Below, piece by piece: positions 1 to 7,866 of a DNA stretch of 15,781 nucleotides. The notes under the pieces are model-generated. The model had not been told where the DNA came from and ran no database searches. It worked only from the letters and a program-made list of their open reading frames with translations. This DNA is from Bacteroides sp. (GTDB lineage: Bacteria; Bacteroidota; Bacteroidia; Bacteroidales; Bacteroidaceae). Made by a program: the position numbers and the translations under genes. Every line of letters starts with the position of its first letter. The stretch's first letter is position 1. The stretch spans positions 1-15,781 of the forward strand of contig JASLCG010000103.1 of NCBI GenBank assembly GCA_030151885.1, in the 5' to 3' direction.

Positions 1-22
1 CCTCTTTTTCAAGAACCTATTC

Positions 23-31
23 TAATCTTTG
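23..31 (+). promoter_or_regulatory. Possible -7 box for the flavoprotein gene (weak)
   Basis: TAATCTTTG lies about 30 bases before the start codon. It resembles the Bacteroidota TAnnTTTG box but has three bases, not two, between TA and TTTG. No -33 element can be judged because the window begins just upstream. Confidence 0.25.
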
Positions 32-58
32 TTTGTTAAATAATAAACTCTTAGAAAT

Positions 59-997
59 ATGAATAGAATAACATCTCTTTTTAATATTAAATACCCTATA
101 ATCCAAGCTGGTATGGTTTGGTGTAGTGGTTGGCGTTTGGCTTCGGCTGTAAGTAATGCTGGTGGGCTAGGACTACTTGGAGCAGGCTCTATGCACCCAG
201 AAGTTTTAAGAGAGCACATTAAAAAATGCAAAGTTGCTACGAATAAACCTTTTGGTGTAAATGTGCCTTTAATGTATCCAGAAATCGAAAAAATTATGGA
301 TATAATTATTGAAGAAAAAGTACCTATTGTCTTTACATCAGCAGGAAATCCTAAGACATGGACTAGTTTATTAAAGGAAAAAGGAGTTACAGTTGTTCAT
401 GTGGTTTCATCTTCAAAATTTGCAATGAAAGCAGATGCTGCAGGTGTTGATGCAATAGTAGCAGAGGGCTTCGAAGCAGGTGGCCATAACGGAAGAGAAG
501 AAACCACCACACTATGCCTTATCCCTGAAGTAAGAAAAGTTACAGACAAGCCTTTAATTGCAGCTGGAGGAATTGCCTCTGGAGAATCTATGTTAGCAGT
601 AAGTGTATTAGGTGCTGAAGGTGTACAGGTAGGAACTAGGTTTGCTCTAACTCAGGAAAGTTCTGCTCACGATGCCTTTAAGGAACATTGTATTTCGTTG
701 GTTGAAGGCGATACAAAACTCCATTTAAAACAATTGGCACCGACCCGTCTGGCTAAAAATAAGTTTAGAGATGAAGTGGAACAAGCCGAATTACGTGGAG
801 CTTCTGTCGATGAGTTGAAAGAATTACTAGGTAGAGGAAGGGCTAAGCGTGGAATATTTGAAGGTGATCTGCAAGAAGGAGAGATCGAAATAGGGCAGAT
901 AGCCAGTGCTTGTAATACGATAGAAACAGTAACAGAAGTTATAACTGATATGGTTAGTAGTTATAATGCAGCTCTAAATAAAAAATATACAATTTAA
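59..997 (+). CDS. Nitronate monooxygenase / FabK-like FMN oxidoreductase
   Basis: This is a 312-residue soluble protein of the 2-nitropropane dioxygenase superfamily, which are FMN-dependent TIM barrels. The N-terminus has the family signature YPIIQAGM (residues 12-19). EGFEAGGHNG ends in the G-G-H-x-G motif with the conserved His143. GGIASG (170-175) and GVQVGTRF (188-195) fit the FMN-phosphate-binding loops. The length is normal for the family (about 310-360), and there is no signal peptide, so it is cytoplasmic. The superfamily contains both nitronate monooxygenases, which oxidise toxic nitronates, and FabK, the flavin enoyl-ACP reductase of fatty acid synthesis. Sequence alone does not separate them here, and no fatty-acid gene is adjacent. 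It appears monocistronic: 98 bases and a new promoter separate it from the next gene. Confidence 0.85.
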   Translation: MNRITSLFNIKYPIIQAGMVWCSGWRLASAVSNAGGLGLLGAGSMHPEVLREHIKKCKVATNKPFGVNVPLMYPEIEKIMDIIIEEKVPIVFTSAGNPKTWTSLLKEKGVTVVHVVSSSKFAMKADAAGVDAIVAEGFEAGGHNGREETTTLCLIPEVRKVTDKPLIAAGGIASGESMLAVSVLGAEGVQVGTRFALTQESSAHDAFKEHCISLVEGDTKLHLKQLAPTRLAKNKFRDEVEQAELRGASVDELKELLGRGRAKRGIFEGDLQEGEIEIGQIASACNTIETVTEVITDMVSSYNAALNKKYTI

Positions 998-1040
998 ACC
1001 ATACAAAAGCCCTTTACATACTGCTTTATTTTAGAATCAT

Positions 1041-1071
1041 TTTAAAATTAACACATAATAGGCTATTTTTG
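1041..1071 (+). promoter_or_regulatory. Predicted promoter of the M23-C69 operon
   Basis: TATTTTTG (1064-1071) matches the Bacteroidota -7 consensus TAnnTTTG exactly. TTTA (1041-1044), 19 bases upstream, fits a -33 element whose consensus is TTTG. Transcription would start near 1078, giving a short leader before the ATG at 1096. Confidence 0.55.
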
Positions 1072-1095
1072 TAGATAACTAAATTAGACTATCAT

Positions 1096-2760
1096 ATGCA
1101 AAGAATATTCCTATTATCCCTACTTTTCTTATTGAGTATTGGTTCTAATGCACAAAAAGATGTAGTACGTAAAGGGTTTTCTTCACCCTTTAATTTTCCT
1201 CTTCTTTTAAGTGGTAACTTTGGAGAGCTTAGACAAGACCATTTTCATGGAGGTTTAGATTTTAAAACCCAACATCGTACAGGTAAAAGATTATTAGCTT
1301 TAGCCGATGGGTATATCAATAGAGTACAAGTTTCTCATGATTCTGGATATGTGGTTCATGTACGTTATAACAATGGATTTACGACTATCAACAGACACTT
1401 AGAGGGATTGGTAGGCCCTTTGGCTCACTTTGTAGACTCTGTACAATACGCAAATAAAAGTTGGGTAATGAATGCTAACTTTAAGCCTAATCAATATCCT
1501 GTTAAGCAAGGAGAACACATTGCCTGGAGTGGAAATATGGGATACTCATTTGCTCCTCATTTACATTTGGATGTATATGAAACCAAGTCGGGAGATTATA
1601 TAGACCCACTACCATTTTTTTCTTCTATGCTTAAAGATACTACAGCCCCTAGAGCACTCGCTTTTATGGTGTACCCACAACGAAACACAGGTGTTGTCGA
1701 TAACAATGTTTGGCCTCAAGAGTATAGTATTGATAATAAGAAAACTATTTATGCTTGGGGTGAAATAGGTGTAGCTATTAAAGCATACGACTATATGGAC
1801 GGTGTAACCAACAAGTATGGGGTTAAGCACATGAGAGTTTATTTAGACGAAGATCCTATATTTGAAAGTTATGTAGATAGGTATGCTTTTAACGAACATA
1901 AGTATATAAACTCATGGAGTTATAAAGATTTCATGAAAGCATATATTGAACCAGGTAATAGGTTGAGAATGTTGTCTGCTTTAAATAATAATAGAGGAGT
2001 CGTTAATATAAATGAAGAAAGAGTTTATACGTTTAAGTTTGTTTTATCAGACTACTTCAAGAACACCTCTACTTATACGCTATATATAAAGGGGCGTAAA
2101 CAAGAACTTCCGAAAAGGGCTTCTACTAAAACCTTAGTATGGAATCAATATAATCATTATAGTGATGTTGGTATGGATTTATCAATTCCTAAAAATCAGC
2201 TTTATGATACTACAGATTTAAATGTAACTGTTTATCCTAGCTCTTATATAGATTCGGCAGAATCATTTGTCTATAAGCTTATTGATGAAGAAAACTATGT
2301 ACCATTTCATAGATATGCTAAACTATCAATTAGAGTTCCCGAAAAATACCCTTTTAATAAGGATAAACTATATATTGCTCGTGTAACCAATAAAAACAAA
2401 TTAAGAAATGTAGGTGGGCAGTATAAAGATGGATTTATATCTACTACAATATCACAATTGGGTACTTATACATTAGCATTAGATACAATACCTCCTGTAG
2501 TTAAAGCTATAGAGAAAGAAAAATGGGTTAAAAACAAGCAGGTTGTTTTTAAGGCAAAGGATTACGAAACGGGAATTAACTCGTATTACGGAACAATTGA
2601 TGGGCAATATGCATTATTTTACTTAGATATAATGCCCGATAATATTTGTTATAATATTGATGCTAAAAGACTAACAAAGGGTAAAGAGCATAAAATTGTA
2701 CTTGATGTAGTTGATAAACGAGGAAATAAAACTAGAGTAATCGAGTATTTTAATTGGTAA
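1096..2760 (+). CDS. Secreted M23-family (LytM-type) zinc metallopeptidase
   Basis: This is a 554-residue exported protein. A signal peptide covers residues 1 to about 20 (hydrophobic core, then SNA-Q). The M23 domain lies at roughly 35-175. The zinc site is visible as H51-x3-D55 (HGGLD) and H155-L-H157, and INRHLEGL supplies the extra catalytic-region His101. All expected ligands are present, so it is probably active as a peptidoglycan endopeptidase cutting peptide stems or cross-bridges in the periplasm. The remaining 380 residues show no motif I recognise. They look beta-rich and probably form accessory Ig-like domains, as in other large Bacteroidales M23 proteins. The gene is first in an operon, with only 9 bases to the C69 dipeptidase gene. 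A role in degrading other cell-surface peptides is possible. Confidence 0.9.
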   Translation: MQRIFLLSLLFLLSIGSNAQKDVVRKGFSSPFNFPLLLSGNFGELRQDHFHGGLDFKTQHRTGKRLLALADGYINRVQVSHDSGYVVHVRYNNGFTTINRHLEGLVGPLAHFVDSVQYANKSWVMNANFKPNQYPVKQGEHIAWSGNMGYSFAPHLHLDVYETKSGDYIDPLPFFSSMLKDTTAPRALAFMVYPQRNTGVVDNNVWPQEYSIDNKKTIYAWGEIGVAIKAYDYMDGVTNKYGVKHMRVYLDEDPIFESYVDRYAFNEHKYINSWSYKDFMKAYIEPGNRLRMLSALNNNRGVVNINEERVYTFKFVLSDYFKNTSTYTLYIKGRKQELPKRASTKTLVWNQYNHYSDVGMDLSIPKNQLYDTTDLNVTVYPSSYIDSAESFVYKLIDEENYVPFHRYAKLSIRVPEKYPFNKDKLYIARVTNKNKLRNVGGQYKDGFISTTISQLGTYTLALDTIPPVVKAIEKEKWVKNKQVVFKAKDYETGINSYYGTIDGQYALFYLDIMPDNICYNIDAKRLTKGKEHKIVLDVVDKRGNKTRVIEYFNW

Positions 2761-2769
2761 ATTATTTAT

Positions 2770-4419
2770 ATGAATCAAAATAGTATGAAAAAAATTTATT
2801 TAACAATTACACTACTTTTTGTAGCTGTAATGGGCGCGCTAGCTTGTACCAACTTAATAGTAGGTAAGAAAGCTTCTGCAGATGGTTCTACAATAGTATC
2901 TTATTCTGCAGACTCGTATGGAATGTTTGGTGAGCTATACCACTATCCTGCTGCTAAATATAAAAAGGGGGCAAAACTAGATGTGTACGATTGGGAGACA
3001 AATCGTTTGAACGGAACTATTGATCAAGTTAGAGAAACTTATAATGTTATTGGTAACATGAATGAGTTTCAAGTAACTATAGCCGAAACTACATTTGGTG
3101 GTCGTCCAGAGCTTGTTGATACTACTGGTATTATGGATTATGGAAGTCTAATATACATTACACTTCAAAGAGCAAAAACGGCGAAAGAAGCTGTGAAAAT
3201 AATGACCAATTTAGTTCAAGAGTATGGTTACAAAAGTAGTGGTGAGTCATTTACTGTAGCAGATCCAGACGAAATATGGATTCTAGAAATGATTGGTAAA
3301 GGTCCTGGAATACGCGGGGCTGTATGGGTGGCTGTAAGAGTTCCAGATGACTGTATATCTGCACATGCAAATCAGGCTCGTATTCATAAATTTAATATGA
3401 ATGATAAAGAAAACTGTTTATACTCGTCAGATGTAATCTCTTTTGCACGCGAAAAAGGTTACTTTAATGGTATTAACAAAGATTTTAGCTTTGCCAATGC
3501 ATATGCGCCTCTAGATTTTGGTGGTCGTCGTTTCTGTGAAGCTAGAGTATGGAGCTACTTCAATCAGTTTACTGATAGAGGACAAGAGTTTTTGCCATAT
3601 ATCCAAGGTGATACAGACGAACCAATGCCACTTTTTGTAAAACCATCTCGTAAAATATCTGTTCAAGAAGTTAGAGATGCTATGCGTGACCATTATGAAG
3701 GTACGGCACTAGATATAAGTAATGATTTTGGTGCAGGGCCTTATAAAACTCCATATCGTTTATCTCCGTTAAGTTTTACTTACGAGGGAGAAGATTACTT
3801 TAATGAACGTCCTATTTCTACACAACAGAGTGCATTTGCTTTTGTTGCTCAAATGAGAAGCTTCTTACCAGATGCTGTAGGAGGTGTTTTATGGTTTGGA
3901 TTAGACGATGCGAACATGACAGTTTTTTCACCTGTATATTGCTGTACAACAGAAGTTCCTCATAGCTATGCTAGAAATGGAGCCGATTATATCACCTTTT
4001 CATGGGATAATGCTTTCTGGATGTACAATTGGGTTGCAAATATGGTTTACCCACGATACAGTTTAATGATTGGTGACTTGAAAAAAGTACAGAGTGAAGT
4101 TGAAGGCTTTTATACTACTAATCAACCAGGAATTGAGAAAATAGCTGCCGATATGGTTGCTAGTAATCCAGAACAGGCTATAAAGTTCTTAACTACGTAC
4201 ACAAAAGTAAGTGCACAATATGCGTTTGATTCTTGGAAAAAGCTAGGAGAGTATCTCATTGTTAAATACAATGATGGTGTTATTACTAAAACTAATCCTG
4301 ATGGGTCATTTCAGCGTAACGATATAGGCGAACCAGCTGGTGTAGTAAGACCAGGATATTCTAAAGAGTTTCTTAAAGAGTATATAAATCAAACAGGTGA
4401 GCGTTACAAAGTGAAATAA
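2770..4419 (+). CDS. Secreted C69-family dipeptidase
   Basis: This is a 549-residue protein of peptidase family C69 (PepD-like), N-terminal-nucleophile hydrolases that release dipeptides. The family start motif C-T-N-L-I-V-G-x-x-A-S-x-D-G-S begins at Cys26, which is the expected nucleophile. It directly follows a signal peptide ending A-L-A, so ordinary signal peptidase cleavage would leave this Cys as the new N-terminus. Translation may begin at the second Met (base 2785, MKKIY...), which gives a more typical signal peptide. The first Met adds five polar residues and is kept only as the longest reading. The length fits secreted Bacteroidales members. It lies 9 bases after the M23 peptidase gene with no terminator between, so the two are probably co-transcribed, and a strong terminator follows. 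The substrate is unknown; dietary or peptidoglycan-derived peptides are plausible. Confidence 0.88.
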   Translation: MNQNSMKKIYLTITLLFVAVMGALACTNLIVGKKASADGSTIVSYSADSYGMFGELYHYPAAKYKKGAKLDVYDWETNRLNGTIDQVRETYNVIGNMNEFQVTIAETTFGGRPELVDTTGIMDYGSLIYITLQRAKTAKEAVKIMTNLVQEYGYKSSGESFTVADPDEIWILEMIGKGPGIRGAVWVAVRVPDDCISAHANQARIHKFNMNDKENCLYSSDVISFAREKGYFNGINKDFSFANAYAPLDFGGRRFCEARVWSYFNQFTDRGQEFLPYIQGDTDEPMPLFVKPSRKISVQEVRDAMRDHYEGTALDISNDFGAGPYKTPYRLSPLSFTYEGEDYFNERPISTQQSAFAFVAQMRSFLPDAVGGVLWFGLDDANMTVFSPVYCCTTEVPHSYARNGADYITFSWDNAFWMYNWVANMVYPRYSLMIGDLKKVQSEVEGFYTTNQPGIEKIAADMVASNPEQAIKFLTTYTKVSAQYAFDSWKKLGEYLIVKYNDGVITKTNPDGSFQRNDIGEPAGVVRPGYSKEFLKEYINQTGERYKVK

Positions 4420-4444
4420 CTTGTACAAAAACTAATATTTAAGG

Positions 4445-4480
4445 TACCTTTCCATAGAACTTTTATGGAAAGGTATTTTT
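4445..4480 (+). terminator. Rho-independent terminator of the M23-C69 operon
   Basis: A perfect 12-bp stem, TACCTTTCCATA (4445-4456) pairing with TATGGAAAGGTA (4464-4475), encloses a 7-base loop. Five T residues follow at once. It starts 26 bases after the C69 stop codon. Confidence 0.9.
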
Positions 4481-4487
4481 ATTAGAG

Positions 4488-4495
4488 TATATTTG
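4488..4495 (+). promoter_or_regulatory. Predicted -7 box of the phosphohexomutase gene
   Basis: TATATTTG is an exact TAnnTTTG match 46 bases before the ATG at 4542. The -33 region would overlap the upstream terminator hairpin and has no clear TTTG. The leader is A-rich, and no Shine-Dalgarno sequence precedes the start codon. Confidence 0.5.
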
Positions 4496-4541
4496 TACAA
4501 TAGAAGATTAAACAAATTAAATAAATTAATAACATCTAAGT

Positions 4542-6284
4542 ATGAAAAATCAAGAACTCATTCAATCGGTGGAAGCGAAAGCTAAAGAATGGTTATCTCC
4601 AGCTTATGATTCTGATACACAGGCTGAAGTGAAAAAAATGCTAGATAGTGAAGATAAGACTGAGCTTATCGAATCTTTCTATAAAGACTTAGAGTTCGGT
4701 ACTGGTGGTTTAAGAGGAATAATGGGTGCTGGTACTAACCGCATGAACATTTATACTGTTGGTGGAGCTACTCAAGGCCTATCTAACTACTTGAATAAAA
4801 ACTTCAAAGATCTAGATCAAATATCTGTTGCTGTTGGTCACGATTGTCGTAACAATAGTCGCAAGTTTGCTGAAATTACTGCAAATGTTTTTTCTGCTAA
4901 TGGAATTAAAGTGTATTTATTTGAAGATTTACGTCCAACTCCAGAAGTATCTTTTGCAATACGTCATTTAGGTTGTCAAAGTGGTGTTATGGTTACTGCA
5001 TCTCATAATCCTAAAATATACAACGGATATAAAGCATATTGGGATGATGGTGCACAAGTATTGGCTCCACATGATCAAGGTATTATTAACGAAGTAGCAA
5101 AAGTAAAACCTGAGGATATTAAATTCAAAGGTAATCCTGAACTGATTGAAATAATTGGTGAGGAGATAGATAAAAAATTCCTAGATGCAGTACAAAAGAT
5201 ATCAATCAACCCAGATGCGATAAAGAGACATAAAGATCTTAAAGTTGTTTATACTCCTATTCATGGTACTGGAGTTGTGATGATACCTAGAGCTCTTAAA
5301 ATGTGGGGATTTGAAAATGTAATTCATGTTCCAGAACAAGATGTTGTAAGTGGAGATTTCCCTACAGTTGTATCTCCAAATCCAGAAGAACCAGCAGCAT
5401 TAACTTTGGCTGTTAAAAGAGCAAAAGAGACAGATGCAGATTTAGTAATGGCTAGTGATCCTGATGCAGACCGTATTGGTATAGCATGTAAAGATGACAA
5501 AGGAGAGTGGGTACTAATTAATGGTAACCAAACTTGTATGATGTATCTTTACTATATATTGACCCAATATAAGGCTCTAAATAAGCTAAAAGGTAATGAG
5601 TTTGTTGTAAAAACCATTGTTACTACAGAGCTAATTAAAGAGATTGCCGATAAAATGGGCATTGAAATGCTAGATTCTTATACAGGATTTAAATGGATTG
5701 CACGCGAAATACGTCTTCGTGAAGGCAAACAAAAATATATTGGTGGTGGTGAAGAGAGTTTTGGATTCTTATCTGGCGACTTTGTAAGAGATAAAGATTC
5801 TGTTTCAGCTTGTTGCTTGATTAGTGAAATTACAGCTTGGGCAAAAGACAATGGTAAAACTCTTTATGAACTATTACAAGATATTTACATTGAGTTTGGA
5901 TTCTCTCGTGAAAGAGGTATTAGTGTAGTAAGACAAGGTAAAAGTGGTGCTGAAGAGATAAAAGCTTTGATGGAAAAATTCCGTCATAATCCTCCTAAGG
6001 AATTAGGTGGTTCTAAAATTACCTTATACAAAGACTTCCAATCATTAGAAGCAAAAGATGATAAAGGTAACGTATCAAAACTTGATATGCCAGATACATC
6101 TAATGTACTTCAATATTTTACTGAAGATGGTTCTAAAGTATCTATCCGTCCTTCAGGAACAGAACCTAAAATAAAATTCTATATTGAGGTAAAAGGAGAA
6201 ATGAAAACAAGAGCAGATTATAATAAGGCAAATGCTACTGCCGATGCTAAGATTGATGCTATTGTTAAAGAATTAGGCGTTTAA
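4542..6284 (+). CDS. Phosphoglucomutase / phosphomannomutase (alpha-D-phosphohexomutase)
   Basis: This 580-residue cytoplasmic enzyme moves phosphate between C1 and C6 of glucose or mannose. That links glycolytic sugars to nucleotide-sugar synthesis for surface glycans, or to glycogen use. All four active-site loops of the superfamily are intact: the phosphoserine loop TASHNP with Ser154, the Mg-binding DPDADR (306-311), the sugar-binding GGGEESFGF (401-409), and the phosphate-binding RPSGTEPK (536-543). The N-terminal FGTGGLRGIMG (about 52-62) is the usual start of domain 1. The length near 580 matches the larger PGM/PMM type (like Bacillus PgcA) rather than the roughly 450-residue bacterial PMM/GlmM type. 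Substrate preference cannot be read from the sequence. The gene stands alone between two terminators with its own promoter. Confidence 0.93.
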   Translation: MKNQELIQSVEAKAKEWLSPAYDSDTQAEVKKMLDSEDKTELIESFYKDLEFGTGGLRGIMGAGTNRMNIYTVGGATQGLSNYLNKNFKDLDQISVAVGHDCRNNSRKFAEITANVFSANGIKVYLFEDLRPTPEVSFAIRHLGCQSGVMVTASHNPKIYNGYKAYWDDGAQVLAPHDQGIINEVAKVKPEDIKFKGNPELIEIIGEEIDKKFLDAVQKISINPDAIKRHKDLKVVYTPIHGTGVVMIPRALKMWGFENVIHVPEQDVVSGDFPTVVSPNPEEPAALTLAVKRAKETDADLVMASDPDADRIGIACKDDKGEWVLINGNQTCMMYLYYILTQYKALNKLKGNEFVVKTIVTTELIKEIADKMGIEMLDSYTGFKWIAREIRLREGKQKYIGGGEESFGFLSGDFVRDKDSVSACCLISEITAWAKDNGKTLYELLQDIYIEFGFSRERGISVVRQGKSGAEEIKALMEKFRHNPPKELGGSKITLYKDFQSLEAKDDKGNVSKLDMPDTSNVLQYFTEDGSKVSIRPSGTEPKIKFYIEVKGEMKTRADYNKANATADAKIDAIVKELGV

Positions 6285-6302
6285 TAAATACATTAATATT
6301 TT

Positions 6303-6338
6303 AAAAGAGCATATACTTAAAGTATATGCTCTTTTTTT
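6303..6338 (+). terminator. Terminator after the phosphohexomutase gene, possibly bidirectional
   Basis: A 15-bp perfect stem (6303-6317 with 6321-6335; core GAGCATATACT/AGTATATGCTC) with a 3-base loop runs into a T-tract to 6338. On the other strand the A-run at 6303-6306 becomes a short U-tract, so it could also stop transcripts from nudC. Confidence 0.88.
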
Positions 6339-6382
6339 ATAGGTATATAGAGGAGGAGTATTGCAGAGGTGCTTCTTTGATG

Positions 6383-6475
6383 TCGGCGACTAACCTCTGT
6401 TGTATCGGCAACATACCTCAGTCTTGTCGGCAACATACCTGAGGTACATCGGCAACATAGGAAAGTGATGTCGGC
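6383..6475. repeat. Tandem repeat with exact 22-bp period
   Basis: The pentamer TCGGC occurs at 6383, 6405, 6427, 6449 and 6471, exactly 22 bases apart each time. Four full units begin with TCGGCAACATACCT or a close variant. Units 2 and 3 are identical over these 14 bases; units 1 and 4 each differ at three. The last 8 bases of each unit vary. The fifth copy keeps only TCGGCA and ends beside the nudC stop codon. Some variable tails are inversely complementary: CAGAGGT (6364-6370) with ACCTCTG (6393-6399), and ACCTCAG (6415-6421) with CTGAGGT (6439-6445). The stretch is richer in G+C than its surroundings. It would lie in the 3' untranslated region of nudC. Function unknown. Confidence 0.85.
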
Positions 6476-6477
6476 AC

Positions 6478-7263
6478 TTATTCTTTATTAAGCCAAGCAT
6501 CTATCATTTTTCTAGCTAAGCTAAGCTTTTGAGGTAAGTTAGGGAGATTGTCTTTATGGTAAAAAGCGGCACTTTTTAACTCTTCTTCTTGTATCTTAAT
6601 CTCTCCAGAGTCATATTCTGCAATGAAGCCTATCATTAAACCAGAAGGGTAGGGCCAAGTTTGATTGCCAAAATATCTTAAGTTCTTTATTTTAATATTT
6701 GTCTCTTCCATAACTTCTCTATGCACGCATTCTTCTAAGGTCTCTCCAACCTCTAGAAAACCAGCAATTAGTCCATAGAAATTCCCTCGAAGCTTGTGTC
6801 CTCGAGCTAATAAAATTTCATCACCTTTGGTTATTAATACGATAATGGCTGTGTTTATTGTAGGGTATTGTTCTTTACCACACTTTGAGCATTTTTTCAT
6901 TATAGCTGTTACCTGCTCTGTTCTATTGCCACACACAGGACAAAATTTTGTATTCTTATCCCAATAAAGTAGCTGATAGGCCATACCAGCAGCTTTATAA
7001 AGAGAAAGGGGTAATTTAAAATAAGAGTTTCTTAAGTTTATAAGTTCGTAAGTTGGTGGAAGTTGTTCTTCATGAATAGTGTTAATTGCAACAGCACTGC
7101 AATTAACACCATTTGTAGACTTAAAATTATGAACTTTCTCATTGGACTGGCCAATAAGAAAACTAGGAAAGCAAGTAGGTAATGTAAACTTACTTGCTTC
7201 CTCTTGTATAAGAACTTTATTTTGAAAAAAAATGAACCACCAATTTTTATCTTGATAATTCAT
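6478..7263 (-). CDS. nudC: NAD(+) diphosphatase / NAD-RNA decapping Nudix hydrolase, NudC family
   Basis: This is a 261-residue cytoplasmic protein with the NudC layout. An N-terminal domain (1 to about 100) precedes a zinc ribbon with C108, C111, C125 and C128, then a Nudix domain. The Nudix box starts at Gly168 and keeps E174, R182, E183, E186 and E187, but has Asn189 where the consensus has Gly. The NudC-specific motif that follows the box, SQPWPFPxS in E. coli, is present in modified form as NQTWPYPSG (200-208). Family members hydrolyse NADH/NAD to NMN and AMP, and can remove NAD caps from RNA. The Met is 2 bases after the stop codon of cdd, so the two genes are one operon with probable translational coupling. 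A 12-bp inverted repeat lies inside the gene (7079-7109). Confidence 0.9.
   Translation of the reverse strand: MNYQDKNWWFIFFQNKVLIQEEASKFTLPTCFPSFLIGQSNEKVHNFKSTNGVNCSAVAINTIHEEQLPPTYELINLRNSYFKLPLSLYKAAGMAYQLLYWDKNTKFCPVCGNRTEQVTAIMKKCSKCGKEQYPTINTAIIVLITKGDEILLARGHKLRGNFYGLIAGFLEVGETLEECVHREVMEETNIKIKNLRYFGNQTWPYPSGLMIGFIAEYDSGEIKIQEEELKSAAFYHKDNLPNLPQKLSLARKMIDAWLNKE
7079..7109 (-). repeat. 12-bp inverted repeat inside nudC
   Basis: GTGTTAATTGCA (7079-7090) and TGCAATTAACAC (7098-7109) are perfect reverse complements separated by 7 bases. In the nudC mRNA this forms a stem-loop about 155 bases into the gene. No U-tract follows it in the gene's direction. Confidence 0.75.
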
Positions 7264-7265
7264 AT

Positions 7266-7745
7266 TTAATCCATTGAGCTTGCGTCAAATGATAAAGGCA
7301 ATAAATTAGCAATACCTTCACACTCATATATTTCTTCATCTCCATAAAGCAAAATTCTGATAGGAGTTTTATATCTCTTTTCAGTCTCTAATATAACTTG
7401 TCTACAAGCTCCACATGGAGGTATTGGAGATGTTAAAAAGCTCTCTGAATTGTGTGCTGCTACTACTAAAGTATCAATTGCTGCATCTGGATATTGAGAA
7501 TTTGCATAAAACAGTGTTGTTCTCTCTGCACATGTACCCGAAGGGTATGCTGCATTTTCTTGGTTACTACCTGTAACTGTTACTCCGTTTGAAAGAAGTG
7601 CTGCAGCTCCAACAGCAAAATTTGAATAAGGAGCATAGCTGCGTTCACACGCTGCTTTAGCTTGGTCTACAAGCTTTTTATCTGCTTCGTTTAGTTCATC
7701 GTAGTGATAAACTTTGAAGATAGACGTTATTGTTAAATCTTTCAT
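7266..7745 (-). CDS. cdd: Cytidine deaminase
   Basis: This 159-residue protein has the fold and size of the homotetrameric zinc cytidine deaminases, which convert cytidine and deoxycytidine to uridine and deoxyuridine in pyrimidine salvage. The zinc site is complete: Cys72 with catalytic Glu74 in TCAER, and Cys111 and Cys114 in PPCGACRQ. The substrate-binding NxEN motif is N61-Q-E-N64. About 20 extra N-terminal residues precede the usual domain start, compared with the roughly 130-residue Bacillus enzyme. It is the first gene of the cdd-nudC operon and has a good promoter in the intergenic region shared with the glucosaminidase gene. Nothing looks damaged. Confidence 0.92.
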   Translation of the reverse strand: MKDLTITSIFKVYHYDELNEADKKLVDQAKAACERSYAPYSNFAVGAAALLSNGVTVTGSNQENAAYPSGTCAERTTLFYANSQYPDAAIDTLVVAAHNSESFLTSPIPPCGACRQVILETEKRYKTPIRILLYGDEEIYECEGIANLLPLSFDASSMD

Positions 7746-7786
7746 ATAAGTCTAAAATCTGTTATTGTACAATTATGTGTACTATA

Positions 7787-7817
7787 CAAAGTTAAAAAAG
7801 AGATTGATAATCCCAAT
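7787..7817 (-). promoter_or_regulatory. Predicted promoter of the cdd-nudC operon
   Basis: On the minus strand, TAACTTTG (7794 to 7787) matches TAnnTTTG exactly. ATTG (7817 to 7814) sits 19 bases upstream as a near-consensus -33 element. Transcription would start near 7780, about 35 bases before the cdd ATG. No equally clean box was seen for the divergent plus-strand gene. Confidence 0.55.
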
Positions 7818-7866
7818 TTTTTTGTAGTTATTTGTAGTAGAAGATTAATAAATCAAACAAACGTAT

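Noticed and set aside
6383..6475. CRISPR array
   Set aside because: The period is only 22 bases, with 14-base imperfect heads and 8-base tails. This is too short for any known repeat-spacer pattern, and no cas gene is present.
7825..7834. -7 box for the glucosaminidase gene (TAGTTATTTG)
   Set aside because: TA and TTTG are separated by four bases, or by none if the inner TA is used, so it does not fit TAnnTTTG. No better candidate was found in the intergenic region.
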